This document shows positions 25,013-37,020 of a DNA stretch of 64,000 nt, piece by piece. A program made the translations under genes and the position numbers. The stretch's first letter is position 1. Every line of letters starts with the position of its first letter. Origin of the DNA: Chamaea fasciata (lineage: Eukaryota > Chordata > Aves > Passeriformes > Sylviidae); assembly GCA_029207755.1 (NCBI GenBank), contig JARCOQ010000006.1, forward strand, positions 24,200,022 to 24,264,021, written 5' to 3'. Under the pieces are notes generated by a model. That model was not told the DNA's origin. It made no database searches and saw only the letters and a list, made by a program, of their open reading frames with translations.

Positions 25013-27072
25013 CTCTTAGTTGGTGACATCCACAAAATTGAAGGCTGTATCATTTATCTGTACTTGAAGTTTCTTCCTTTCCTCTCTCCAGTTGTGAAAT
25101 TCAGAGTCATACTGAGTTCTACCTGATTAAATTTAGGCAATCTGGTCAGATGGTCACAGAAACGCAGTCTAAGGTGCCCTGTGGCATTTCAAAATCTAGT
25201 GCAATACACTTCTCAGAACACCACGCTCAAGGAGCTTTTGGAACTGAAGTGAACTGAAGTGAAGCTGGGTGAAGGTAATAACTAATTTATAAGCTTAGCA
25301 GAAATACTTCCATCTCAAGGGTTATGCCAGAAATCTCAGAGAGCGCAAGTGAAAGAGGAAAAAATAAAACTAAAAAATGTGAATCACAATTTCAGATCTA
25401 GGAACAAAACTGCTCTCTTAAACATTGTGGTTTTACCCGAGTCTGATACTAGCATACAGAGCTGGTACAGGAAATGAAGGATTATTTGAAAACCAAACAA
25501 TGACGTATCAGCCAAACCTTATCTTCACAGCATGGTAATTTGTGTAATGGCTCATAATAAGATTTTATGCTCCTGACATTACTTTTCTTCTAAATAACAA
25601 GCTGAGCAATCCTTAAAAAGTTGTAGACAATTAGTAGGTTTGACATAATTCCAGTGATAATATTGTAACAGTTACACAGGTTTTGATTATTTCTAATATC
25701 ATGCATGCATCCAGTAAGAGGCTACAAGAAGACACTACCAATTTTATTTAATCCTAATTTTAGCTGAATCATAAAAAAATCTGTCTATCCACTCCTTAAT
25801 GTCTTCCCCACCACCATCACCTCAGCTAGATGTGCCTCCAGCAGGAGTTGTTATTTGCTGTTGCTCAATGGCTGCCTTGCACTGTGGGGCTTGAGGCATC
25901 ATGAGCTGCCTGGGCACCCCTGATGTGCTGCCTTGGGGCTCTTCACAAATTGCAGCACACAGGGGGAAAGGGGTGGCTACATTTCTTTGTAGAATTGGTG
26001 AATCTTTATAAAAACCTTGGGTTCATTTTTGAACCTGTTGAAACTATGTGGAAAGGAGAGAATCTGAAGAAGGAAGAAAAGATACAAAAGAGAACATGGA
26101 GTGACATGTGACAGCTGCTGCTGACTCCCAAATCTCAAAAAAAATTCTGTACATTTGTTCAGGACTGAATGAAGCAGGCAGATAGTTTGGACCAAAACCA
26201 TGACTGAAGTTATGGGTTCTTTTCTCTTGCTGCTTCCTTGTTCTTTATATTGTTTTGTCTCTTTCTCCACTGCTGTTGTGAGTTTTGAGCCTTCCGTAGA
26301 CAGGTGACTTCTAAAGCAGTATGAAAGTGTTTATTTTAAAGTATGTTTGTATATATATGTTTATACACATATATGCATACGTTTTGTTCTGTTTTAGACT
26401 TGCTGGATTCATAATTGCTGCTTATTTGAGTCCCAGTACTGATTACATCATGATTGAAATTTAATAGTTTACTTTTAGTCAGCCATTCACTGTGTCCATT
26501 TTCGAAGTGATGAAACTGTGAAATGAACAGACTTTTCCCTTTGGAAAAACCCCTGTCCCGTTTATTGGCTATTTATATCAGACTTTAAGGCCTTCAACCC
26601 TTTCACTGTGGTCCTAAGTGTATTTCTTGAGAACTAGGTGTCACTCATATCCTTAAAAAAAATACGTCACCTAGGATTGACTGTGCTTGGAAACTGAACA
26701 TAAAGTATATAATTTCTGGGGTCACTTCCCCCAAGAAATGAAAAAATCTTCCTTTTTCCAGCTCTTTGGTTTTCAGACTGCCATTCTCATTCAGCGAGGT
26801 CACAGGATGAAAACCCCCTTGCTGAAAGCCTACGTATTGATCACAGTTATGTCTCTGCAGAAGCACCATTTTATTGCCTTGCTCTGACATTTCCCTCTGT
26901 ATCCTGAGCTGTGGTCTATTGGTTTATTGTGTTAGGTATTGCCTTCAACGACAGCGATATTCTAGCCATGAAACAGGAAATAATGCATCGGGTTATGCAA
27001 TGATTGTGAAAACATCACACGTAAGTAAAATCTACATAGACTGGTACAGATGAATCACAAATGTCTCTGGTT
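25013..27072. other. Noncoding sequence, nothing recognised
   Basis: A short gaactgaagt duplication sits at 25240-25260 and an alternating TA-rich patch at 26347-26373. A locally GC-richer segment at 25800-25970 carries no recognisable frame. No known repeat was seen. Confidence 0.5.
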
Positions 27073-27078
27073 ATGGTA
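27073..27078. repeat. Target-site duplication of the ERVK-type LTR, left copy
   Basis: ATGGTA, identical to 27902-27907, directly abuts the TG that begins the LTR. Confidence 0.8.
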
Positions 27079-27726
27079 TGATGAAATATATTCTGTGAAG
27101 TGCAAGTGCCTTTGCACAAGGGTATTATTAATACAAGTGGATGAAAATGGGTATTCCTGAGGATAAGAAATGTTCTGTATCTCTTTAAGACCTCTTTAAG
27201 ACAATTCTTGTTCTTACTACCCAGTGGCCACTACAACAATATGTTGCTGAGAAAAAAAAGGGAATTGTGTTTGTTTTCATGTCAGCAGTTTTTTCCCAAT
27301 TTCCTACAACTTTCAACTAAATAAAGCTTAGATGTTATTCTGTGGCTAAAATGATTTGACTGAATGCTTTTCTTTTTTTATGGGAGACTGATTTTTGTAG
27401 TTTTCCTAAAAAGTATATATATTTATTTAAATTCAAACAAATTTTGATGAATGGAGACAGGCCAAAAATAATTGAAAAAAAAAAAATCAGCCTCCACACA
27501 CACCTGTGGATGAGTTTGCACAGGCAGATTCATTATTCTTGGGTCACTACTGTCGCCCTAACTTTGCCTGCTTTTCAGAGTTTGCATTTTGTTCTCACGC
27601 AGCTTCAAGAAAACAATGTATATTTTTAGAATTTATCTTTTCGTTTACATATTTCTCCTCTGGGAGGAGAAAGGTGACTGATGGTGGTCTTCACCAACGA
27701 GGTCAAAGAGGTGGCAACCTGTGTAG

Positions 27727-27760
27727 CCAATCTTGTGCCTTCTGATGATTTTGTATAAAA
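27727..27760 (+). promoter_or_regulatory. LTR core promoter: CCAAT and TATA boxes
   Basis: CCAAT at 27727-27731 and TATAAAA at 27754-27760 are 22 bases apart, inside the plus-strand LTR. Transcription would be expected to start near 27785-27790. Whether it is active cannot be judged from sequence. Confidence 0.65.
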
Positions 27761-27855
27761 GATGGAGTCAGAAAATTAAAGATAGAACTTTCCTGCTGAC
27801 CTTCCTGATGCCTGCCTCATTCTTTCGTGTCCCAAAGTGTGACACCCTACAGGTC

Positions 27856-27861
27856 AATAAA
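27856..27861 (+). terminator. LTR polyadenylation signal AATAAA
   Basis: Canonical AATAAA followed by a TG-containing stretch (ctggtgaagcagta). It sits where the R/U5 polyA signal of an LTR should be. Confidence 0.65.
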
Positions 27862-27901
27862 AGACAATTCTGGTGAAGCAGTATCAATTATCTGTGTTAC
27901 A

Positions 27902-27907
27902 ATGGTA
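27902..27907. repeat. Target-site duplication of the ERVK-type LTR, right copy
   Basis: ATGGTA directly after the terminal CA of the LTR, matching 27073-27078 exactly. Confidence 0.8.
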
Positions 27908-30900
27908 TTGTTAGGTAAATTATTGCTCATTTGTTTCCCTGAGGAGTCTACCCTAGGACTCACTTCTGTGGAGGACAAGGTAAGTGCAAGGAACTAAAGG
28001 AAAAAACAACTCTTTTAAAAATAATAATTCCCCAAATAAAATAATTCCAATAGTGTAATCTTGTGAAGCAGCAAATCTTAAATATGTTCAAGTGAACATA
28101 CTGCTCACTGCTCACAGCTCTGAGATAGTGGCTGATCTGAATCTTCAGATCATCTTGTGGTGAAATGAGAGGTAAATGCTGTTTTTTCTAATGCTGATCT
28201 ACTGCTATTTGATGTTACATTTTTTGATGTACAGGAAAATGAGAGGGAAAAATAAAGTAACCATAGTTTACCTCCTCCACAAAAGAAAGCACACAGTCAT
28301 TTTAGGGATCTTTCATATCCTAAACATTAAAATAATTTAGAAGCAACAGTACAAACTGAAAATTGAAGAAGATTCATCCACAGCTCTCTATCCCTGCAGT
28401 TTTCTGTAAAACCTTTTAATCAAAAAAAGTAAAGCAAAAATAAAGAAATTACATAAAGTTTTTGTCTTAAGACACTATTTTTTCAACATTGTCCTCTATA
28501 AAGTTTTACCATATATTCTTTATTTCTGAGAATATGCGTCTATGCTAACTGCTCACAGGGAAGTGCTTTAGTCCTTTAGTGCTTCCAGCCACATGAACAG
28601 GCAGATGAGACAACTGAGAATATGAAGGATCCATACTCTGACCTTTTTAAGGGGCACCTTGGGAAGTTCTGGGCTGTTTTGTTTTCTGTCTGAGAAACTT
28701 GTGTGTTAGGAAAAGGCACATTTTCCCTGAGTGCCCAAAAACCTCACAGGTGCAGGCTTCATATGCCAGGACTCTAGCTGAGCTGCTGGGAGAAACAAGC
28801 TAAACCAGATCCTTGGAATAGTTTGCTTTGTGGGGATTCAGTAGGGGTCTGTCCACGTGGTCATGCAGCATGGATCAAAGCCCATGCAGATGTTTTTTCT
28901 CAACATGGATTTAAACCAAGCACCACACTCTGGAAGGGGAAAAGCTCAAGCTCTTGATTCTAGACTTGCCTTTTAGCTGTCTCACTGTGGGCGATGAGCC
29001 AGCACTGGTGGGGCAGGTTGCTCTCCAGCTGGGCTCACCAGCTTATGTCCTGAACATAGCCCCAAGCCCAGGTGGACATTTCAAATCAGACCTACAACAG
29101 GCTGGCTACATGGAACGAGAATTTGCTGGCACAACAGCTTAGCAGGTTTGATCCTTCTCTGAAGTCACCCTTTGGTCACCTTTTGGAGCGGTTGCAACTT
29201 CAGGGTTAGAGAGGATCAACAAAAATATTTGAGGATGTCATGGGTATATGAGTACCTCAGTTCAAATATTGCCTCTTACAGAAGACACAGAGAATTGAGC
29301 CTTACAGAAATTGTGCCTTGAAAAATACCAACATGGTGTACAACAAAAACCCCACTGTTCATGAGGGACAACATTTTTACTGTTTCCTCAGCCTGACTGT
29401 TTTTACTCCCTACTGTTTTTTGGACCACGATACTGGAACTCATATTTCAGTAGCACTGTAAAGATTTGCAAATTCCTCTTTAGTTGTTTAGAACCTGACT
29501 AACCCTTTAAAATTTTTTGACCTAAGAATCTGAAAACCATGTAAAGGAATAAAGCCAGAACTGCATCTCACAAAATATTACTATGTTTCTGTAATTTTTA
29601 AACTGAGCATCCCAAAGGGAGCCTCTATAACAGCCTTCATATAGCAAGAAAAGAAAATAGCAACCATAAACCCCCCTACCTGTTAAAGTATCTTCTATTG
29701 ATCTTGCAAATAAGTTCATCAGTGAAATATAAAGTTTTTAAAGTGATTTCTGGGTAAAGTGCTGCACACCCTATTGCAGCATAAATGGTCCCTAAATAGG
29801 CATCTTTCAGAAGCAGCACAGAAAAATAACTCATTAGGAAAACTATTTTAAAATAGTTTGTTTCTTCATTGAGAGAATGTAGCATTATTTCCCTAGAATG
29901 ATTTAATTCACCCTAATTATATTCTGTTTGATATCCGCAGCTGTCTTGGAACCAGGCTTCTGCTATGTAAATCCAAGAAATGTTTCTCATCTCATTTGAA
30001 ACCCCAAAGTACTCTAATTTTCAAAGGAATTTTAAGCTGATCTCTACTTATGTTCATTGAATTTATCAGAGAAATATCAAAAGAATAACTCAAATTTCTG
30101 AATCCTGTCACTTGTATAGACTATTCATCCTCAGTGTACCTCATAAATGTATATACATGGAATACAGTATGTATTTGCACTACAGTGTTAGAAAGTTGTG
30201 TAGAGGCATGATTGTATGTGACCAAGAACATCTTTGTTTTGAAGTGTTCATAGAACATATCAGTATAAATTGTGGGTTTGTTTTTTTTTTCTTTTTTTCT
30301 TTGAATTTCAGTTACTATAGAACAGATGTGAAGCTGTCTCTTCAGCAACTTTTTATTTTATCCATTAAACAGCACCATTTTGGTTGACATGGAAAAACCA
30401 AAATAGGAATAATTAAAAAATATCTAAATGTTTTATATGCATCTTTCAATGTCTTTGGCAGTAGCTGTCCTTGTTACAGTGCCACACGGCATAATTCACA
30501 TAATGATGATGTACAGGAATTCTTAATTAAATATTTATTCATGGATGGCCACCAGAAATGGCAGTCAGCAAACACTGGCATTTATTCTGGAATATTGCCA
30601 TCAGTTCCAGGCAAGATAGGAAAAGTGAACAAGGTGGAGTGAAATACCACAAGGGCCTGTAAAAGGCATGAACGTTCAGTAAGTGATGGCTTCTTCCTCC
30701 TCTAAACAAATTAATAATCAACAAAAGAGAGCACTTTGCTTTCTTCTACTCTGAAGGAAAATGCTCCCTTTAGTAATCTTGGGAAGGGTTACAAATAGGT
30801 GGGAAACAAAACAAGGGAAGTCAAATGCTTTCTTTCAAATAAAAATACCTTATAAAGACAGAATTCTAATCAGGGGTTAGAAATTTTAAAGTAAAGCTGG

Positions 30901-32490
30901 TTTATGCTTTGGAGGTAGAACATGAGCAGAATTTAGAATGATTCAAAAGAAAAATTCACAAACTTCCATCCATAGTTACTAAGGGTGTTTTTCAGGTAAA
31001 CTCCTTAGGAAACTATAATTCTGTTTTGGTGCTGTGCCATTTTAAACAGACTAGCTAAACTAAACATGAGGAGTCTTGAAATGGACATTTTCTACACTAA
31101 TTCTACCATAGAAGCCAGTTCATTAGACACAGTTTTAGACTATCCAGTGCTCCCCAGCTTCCTACTTCTCTATTCCCAAATCTCCCACACACTCTCTGTT
31201 ATAACCCATATTTGCAAAGGGACAGCTCCACCAAAAACAGAAGGACTGATCTTGTTCCTTTTTGAAATAAATTAAGTACATGGTTTGGTCAATGAATTCC
31301 AGTTTGCCAGGGATGTTCAAATCCCTCATCCTCAAGTTCTTAAAAATCAATTCCTCCTTTACTCACAGTTTCTTATTTTATTTATTTTATCTGCTCTATC
31401 CTAAAATGCTAGTTGCAATGGTTGCCTTTACAAGTTTCCCAAGGCTCTTCATGTACTAAGCAGTGAATAAATATTATTAGCCCCCAAGTTAAAAATTTGG
31501 TTTAATATGGAGGTTCATGAAATTTAAAGTTCTTTTGTGGATGTAGCATTAGATGTGAAAACCAAAGAAAAGCTGCAATGATGTTAAGATGGTCACCTAA
31601 ATATCCTGAAATTATCTTTTGGGGACTGGAAACTTCCATTCACAAAGGATGACATCAGAAATTATTTTTAAAATTCTCATAATCTATAAATAAATGCTAT
31701 ATTGGGAAAACAGATTAAAGCTGAAGTATCTCAACTTTTACACAATTTTAATGAAAGAAACCTCATACATTTTAAACACATGCAAGATTATTCTTCAGGG
31801 ATTGTTTCAAAACTACATTTAGGGAATTATCTGGAAAGAACTATAATTCAGAACTTTGTCAAACTGTTGTAATGTACAAAAAGTTCAGGATTCAGAATTA
31901 AAATAGTTTTCTGTGAAATTTTCAATCATTTCCCTCTCTCTTAAATAAATGGACAGATAACGGGTAAATGTCATTATATGAAAATTCCTTTATTTTCAAT
32001 TGCAGGCAAAATTGATAAAAGAATATGGGAAAATATGAGGACTCAAAATCTGTGAAAAAAATGGCATTCAACAAATGCAGTTTATTATTTTCCTAAAACA
32101 TTCCACTTCATGGAATGTGAGAAATAGGAAATGCTGGAACTACAGAGATGTATGTGACCATAGAAACTTTGTGCCAACATATGAAAAAGCTTTGATATAA
32201 TACCAGTATAATAAGGTCTTCAGGTGAAAGTTTGAACACCAGCAGTAAAGGATGTTCACCTAATGTCCAAATAAATATTAGAATAATAAACAAATTATAA
32301 AGATTTTACTTGCTTAAAAGCAATTTCTACAGCAAATTAAAGGCCTACCAGAGAAAAAATTTAAAAGTTTCAATGGAAGCCTTTCACTTTTAAGTCACAA
32401 TTTTGATTGTTTATACAGACGACTTTCTCCAGCTTTCAGAGATCTCCTCTATTCTTCATCACTTTTCCAAAATGATAGAAATTGGTCTTG
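27908..32490. other. Noncoding sequence, nothing recognised
   Basis: About 4.6 kb without a recognised gene or repeat. A GC-richer patch at 28940-29220 holds a 62-codon frame without a recognisable domain. A T-rich block lies at 30279-30302. Confidence 0.5.
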
Positions 32491-32712
32491 AAAGGGTGCC
32501 ATCTATCTCTTTCATCACCTTCGTTGTCTTCCTTTGGGTGCCATGGGCTAGTTTATGTCAATTTTTTCAAAGTAGTACCAAATAGATCCTTATTTACAGC
32601 TACTGGTTCTTCTCCTGGACTCTTTCTTCCCTAAGCACAGGGCTCTAGAAGACCTTTTTGTTGAAGATTGAAACAAAGAAGAAGTTGAGCATCTCAGCTT
32701 TATACAGCATCT
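32491..32712 (-). mobile_element. CR1 LINE fragments (minus), internally deleted
   Basis: Read on the minus strand, 32712-32641 gives a frame AEMLNFFFVSIFNKKV, matching the CR1 ORF2 segment between endonuclease and reverse transcriptase (AEVLNDFFASVFT type). Further along, 32540-32491 resembles the distal 'caaaggagggcaacgaaggtg' block near the ORF2 C-terminus. The material between is too short and diverged, so a large internal deletion is implied. The first block is fairly secure and the second less so. Confidence 0.55.
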
Positions 32713-32723
32713 GAGGATGCATC

Positions 32724-33120
32724 AGGAAGAGGCTGAATACTGGAACTGTTTACCCTGGAGAAGAAAAAACTTCCAGGGATCTTATCACTGTGTGTAGGTA
32801 GCTGGTGCAAGTGGAGGGAATAAATAAGACAGAGTAATTTTATCCTTCATTTCATCCAGAGTCAGGAGTAGAGATAATGGGCACAAACCAAAATACAAAA
32901 AAATTAATTTAAGCTGTTTTACCAGGAGGATGGTTGTACCTTGGAACAAATTGCCCAAAGATGCAGTCATGTTTCCTTGGAGATGCTCAAAACCTGACTG
33001 GACATGGCTCTGAACACCCTGCTCTATCTGATCCTGCCTATAACTCCATGTGTTGTACCAGATGATTTATGAGGATCCCTTCAAACCTCAACCAGTCTGA
33101 AGTTGTGTAGTTCTGTGACA
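32724..33120 (+). mobile_element. CR1 LINE 3' end (plus), decayed
   Basis: The plus strand follows the CR1 3' end in order. It begins with ccctggagaagaaaaaacttccagg and passes gggatcttatcactg. Next come the degenerate ggaataa...tggttgtaccttggaacaaattgcccaaagatgc stretch (consensus 'ctggaacaggttgcccagagag'), then ccttggagatgctcaaaacctgactggacatggctctgaac, then cccttcaaacctcaacc. It ends with the terminal gttctgtgac at 33110-33119. It is 5'-truncated and heavily mutated. It abuts an opposite-strand CR1 fragment. Confidence 0.85.
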
Positions 33121-33784
33121 GATACTTCTTAAAAAATTCACATTCCCAGATATAATTACTGCAGTTTATGATAAAACAATTTCATGCATTTTTACTCTCA
33201 TTTAAAATTTTATATATTTATATTTTATATCTTTATATCTTTATATATCTTTATTATATATATTATATTATATATATTATATTAAAGGAGATGTATTTAT
33301 TTATCTATAGATACATGGGAATAAGTTCCATGGGACTGGAATGGCCACATATTTAAGCTTATGTGCTTATGTAACAGAGAGGTGGGATAGCAAATGGACA
33401 CTACCAGGATCTCCTTTAGTGAAAGACAAGACAAGGCTTCTGTGTAAAACCTAATTTAAAACATTTCTTACCCTTCTGCTCTCTAAGACCCTTCATCTGT
33501 GCACTTGCTCATGACAGCAGCATTCCAACACCTGATGTAAGGCAGGCAGGGATTTTTATTCAGCAGATATGTAAATTTTATGTTGATGAAGATTTTTACA
33601 GTACATGTCTGGAGATGTCTGGCTTGTACTTTTCAAATTCAATTGCAGACGGAGTCTTGCTGAGCAGAGTAGTCTGCTTTAATCTTGGGCTCAGCAATTT
33701 GCCAAGAATTACATGATTAGGACTGCATTCATAAGTAAATAAAGACCTGATGCAACCCTTTCACTTTATGTCACTTAGAAGGAG
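33121..33784. other. Noncoding sequence with TA-rich tract
   Basis: An irregular TATA/TTAT-rich stretch (33201-33285) contains repeated tatatctttat and attatatat motifs. The rest shows nothing recognisable. Confidence 0.6.
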
Positions 33785-33789
33785 GAGGC
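33785..33789. repeat. Target-site duplication of the ERVL-type LTR, left copy
   Basis: GAGGC directly before the TGTCTTGG boundary; identical to 34647-34651. Confidence 0.78.
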
Positions 33790-33984
33790 TGTCTTGGTTT
33801 GGGAAGACAGGTATCTGCCAGGTAATAAAAAAAAACAACTGCAGTTTCCTTTAGAATGGAGAGTGCAAACCTCCCCACACCCCTTTTTTTTTTTTCTTTT
33901 TCAATTATAAATTTACAATCAGAGGCTCTTAGGCAAAGATTTGGGAAATAGGAATAGCAGCTCTTTACTAGTACGTATTACAAA

Positions 33985-34055
33985 GCAAACAAACACACAC
34001 ACACAAAAAAAAAACCAAACAAAAAAAAAAAAAAAAAAAAAACAAAAAACCCCAC
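33985..34055 (+). repeat. A/C-rich simple repeat inside the LTR
   Basis: An acacacacac stretch is followed by long A runs interrupted by cc and c. On the LTR sense strand this is a T/G-rich segment that has expanded by slippage. Confidence 0.9.
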
Positions 34056-34189
34056 CAAACAACTACAGCATTAATAACAAATGAAAACAGTACCAAAAAC
34101 CTTGAGGGCTTTGTTTCACAAAACCCAGGGCAGTTTGGTTTCGGTGTCCCTGCAAGACCCTCAGAGCACCAAGCTGAAACAGTGGAAAG

Positions 34190-34450
34190 TCCCGGGCTGG
34201 TAGCTGGGTTGGCAGGGTGTCTCCGAAGGCAGGGGCAGGATGTCCCGGCAGCGCAGGGGGTGCAGGGTCACGCTGTAGCAAGAGGAGCAGCGCCGAAGAA
34301 GTTGAAGGCGAGGCAGAACCGGCCCAGCTCCCGCGGGTGGCAGAGAAAACTCAGGATTCAGGCCGAACCGGTGATAGTAAATTTCCCAGGACTGGATCCC
34401 TTTGGCCACAGTGAAACTCTTCCAGCCAGCGACAGCCGTTCTCCCTCTCC
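34190..34450 (-). promoter_or_regulatory. CpG-rich core of the LTR
   Basis: About 17 CpG dinucleotides in 260 bp, including cccgcggg, ccggc and gcgccg motifs, while the rest of the window is nearly CpG-free. No clear TATA box was found upstream on the minus strand. It may be the transcription start region or 5' untranslated part of the LTR and could act as an ectopic promoter; this is inference. Confidence 0.45.
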
Positions 34451-34646
34451 TCAAACGCCGAAAAAAAAAAAAAAAAGCCCGCAGCTGCCTCAAACTCTGT
34501 CTTTTACCTGCATTATCTCCCCCTTCCAACTTTGTCCACCTCTTTGTTTCGGTTAAGTACTCTCAAGTATCTGACACTTGGTCTCCTTGGTAATTTATGG
34601 GGAAAAAATTCTTTGGAGAAAGAAGGAACAAACCTAACCCCCAACA

Positions 34647-34651
34647 GAGGC
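34647..34651. repeat. Target-site duplication of the ERVL-type LTR, right copy
   Basis: GAGGC immediately after the terminal ccaaca of the LTR, an exact match to 33785-33789. Confidence 0.78.
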
Positions 34652-37020
34652 AAAAGAGATCTAATATCATGTGAAGTTAAGTCCATATGTTTGGAAAGCT
34701 ATAGGCAATTTTTTTTTTACTATCTGTTGAAAATTATCCTGTGACAGTGGTAGAAGATAGTACACAAGGTCTTCAGAACAGAGAGGTATGAGAAGAAAGC
34801 AGGGGAGGAAGATGTAGAGATGTCTGAAACATATTTTTATTAAGATGTTTGTTGGGACAGTGGGAAATAAAGATGAAAAAATATTTTTTTTTTACTGTGC
34901 ATTTTCAATAGGATTAAAAAATAATCACGTGGCATTCTTTGAAATGATTCATGAAGATAAGCAGCAGTAGGCTTGGTGAAAACTGTGGGTTTGGGTTTAC
35001 ACGAAAACTCCACAAAACAAACCAATTTGCAACAAATGTGTCACAACAGGGGCAAACAGATGCTGGAAAAATTAACTTTTGAAAAACTAAATCATACAAA
35101 CAGGTGCACAAAATTTGTAGTATTAAAGTAAATTTACCATTTCTCTGCAGGACTTTTCTTCATGATTCATTACCTTTCATAGATATACATACAGGTGATA
35201 TATAGTAAAATTGTTGATAAAGATGGTAAAAAATTGTCAGAAATTAATAGCCTCAAGTTGTGTGAGATGTACGAGATTTAAAGACTAGACTTACTGACAG
35301 AATTCTAGCTTTGCAGAGTAGTGGGCAACTGAGAAGTTTTACGCTGTATGGAATGGGCATTAGCACCCAAAGACACTTGGCTGTGTTGTTAGCTGACTTT
35401 CTTGGCATCCTGTAATACCAGGATTGTCAAGCAAACTGCTACTGGCAAGAGGATTTTTTGAGCAGTACCATGAATTTTTATGTATGATAAACTTTATTGT
35501 CCTGTCAGCACTGTTGGTTCAGCCACTTGCTAGGGCAGCTGAAGTGCTGTGAGAATATTATGTGCTGAAGAATTAATTATTCTGTACATGTCTACATTTA
35601 TTTTCAGTGAATAACCAAAAAAGGTTGCTCTGTAGCACAAACTTATCTGTTCTGGAAAAATTAGATAATATATACTTGATAGTAAATGTGAAAGTAAGAT
35701 ACCAGTTCCAGACCAACTCTGTGTATTTAGCTCTTATCTAGGATTCTTGTAGTTTCCTATATCTAACATGCAGTTTTGACTACTAGAAATTCTGTGTGTT
35801 CCTGAAATATTTCATTTTGGTTTTAGCCAGCTTTTGTCTTCTTTCTCAAACTATTCACCTGTTTTCTTAGCTGATGGACAGACTCTCTGCATAGTAGCCT
35901 GGCAAGTATCTTGGGAGTTTTTGGCTCATGCACAATATCATATGGGGAGTTGTTCAATAGATTATTATGTAATTTGGTATGTGGTTCCAAGTCTGTGAAA
36001 AAACATGTTAAGCCATATAAGTCAAACAAGACTTATGTAAAAAGTAGGAAGCCATCTTGTCTGAGTGCAATTTAGACAACCTGCTGGAATCAGTTTCTCT
36101 CCGGAAGCTGCAGTTTAAGGTAGACTATGATGTTGAATGACACACATTTTGCCTGAATCTAAGCATAGCTAGGCTTGATAATACTGGTAAATGTTGGTTT
36201 GGGTTTTTTTAATACTGTGAACTCACCTAGGTAACACTTCCATGCAGATTTGCTCACATGCATGTTTGCCATTACAAAGACTGAAGACAAAAGAAGGAGT
36301 ATAGATAGCAAAAAAAACCCATAATTATTTTCAAAATTCACTACTTATGTAGAACAGAAGTTTGAGCAGCCACAGCTGTATTTAAAACAAATTAAGCAAA
36401 GATGGAGGAAAAGATTTTTTTTTTCCTTCTTTCAGAAATATATTTATGTTGCTTTTTCTTTCAGATTTCCATTTAAAGAAATGCAATTTTAATTGGCATA
36501 ATCTTTTGAAGCAGAACGTTTGCCACTTTTTAAACAATACCCAGTGGAACAGAAATAGCATGTGTAAATGTGTGCCACTTATTTTTCCTCACCTAGCACC
36601 TAGTTTATTATGTAGAGTATAGAAACAAAAGCAATTATGCAGAAGACAAAACAGAATTTGTTGAAGGTACATCTATTGCACTAATTTGCACCAGAGTATA
36701 GTTCATTAATTCCATTGCTCTTTTTATAAGTTCCTTCTTAATTTCTCTTCTCTTTTTTTCCTTTTTTTTTTTTTTTTTCCTCTTGGTAATGTAAATTCAT
36801 TCTCTAGCCAGCGCAAAGAAGCTAAAAGGATTTAGGTCATGGTAAAATGCTCCAGTACCAATGACTATCAGTAGATGTAAACCTATGAAAAAGATTCCGT
36901 TTCTCAGTTAACTGCAAAGATATTTGATTCCACAGCCTTTTTTCATTCATTTTCAAGACATTCAGGGAAAATAGCACCATTCCATAGTTTCTATGTCTAG
37001 GATGTGTAAATGGACACAGC
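34652..37020. other. Noncoding sequence, nothing recognised
   Basis: AT-rich DNA with a pyrimidine block (36744-36781, mainly T). No gene or interspersed repeat was recognised. Confidence 0.55.

Larger units (their letters stand above)
27079..27901 (+). mobile_element. Complete solo LTR, ERVK-like (class II), 823 bp
   Basis: The element starts tgatgaaata and ends tgtgttaca, giving the canonical TG...CA ends. It is flanked by a perfect 6-bp duplication (ATGGTA at 27073-27078 and 27902-27907). A 6-bp duplication is typical of class II (beta-like, ERVK) retroviral integration. Inside, the signals are in the expected order: CCAAT (27727-27731), TATAAAA (27754-27760), then AATAAA (27856-27861), about 96 bases after the TATA box and 40 bases before the 3' end. 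This implies a long U3 of about 700 bp, a short R and a short U5. No gag, pol or env sequence adjoins it, so it is a solo LTR left by recombination between two LTRs. The intact duplication and regulatory boxes suggest moderate age. Frames within it are not genes. Confidence 0.82.
33790..34646 (-). mobile_element. Complete solo LTR, ERVL-like, 857 bp, CpG-rich
   Basis: On the plus strand it begins tgtcttggtttgggaagaca and ends aacctaacccccaaca, giving TG...CA termini, with a perfect 5-bp duplication (GAGGC at 33785-33789 and 34647-34651). A 5-bp duplication fits class III (ERVL) integration. I recall this LTR type from passerines. In its sense direction (minus here) the 3' part contains a block reading 'ttattcctatttccc', 'atctttgcctaagagcc' and 'ctgtcttcccaaaccaagaca', matching the end seen here. 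The middle (34190-34450) is strikingly CpG-rich, and the minus strand stays open for 122 codons there; the composition looks like chance rather than a gene. An A/C-rich microsatellite with a long A run (about 33985-34055) lies inside. No internal retroviral genes adjoin it. Retained CpGs and an exact duplication suggest a fairly young insertion. Confidence 0.8.

Noticed and set aside
34161..34529. 122-codon minus-strand frame in GC-rich DNA
   Set aside because: It lies wholly inside a solo LTR and its openness follows from the CpG-rich composition; the plus strand is equally open there.
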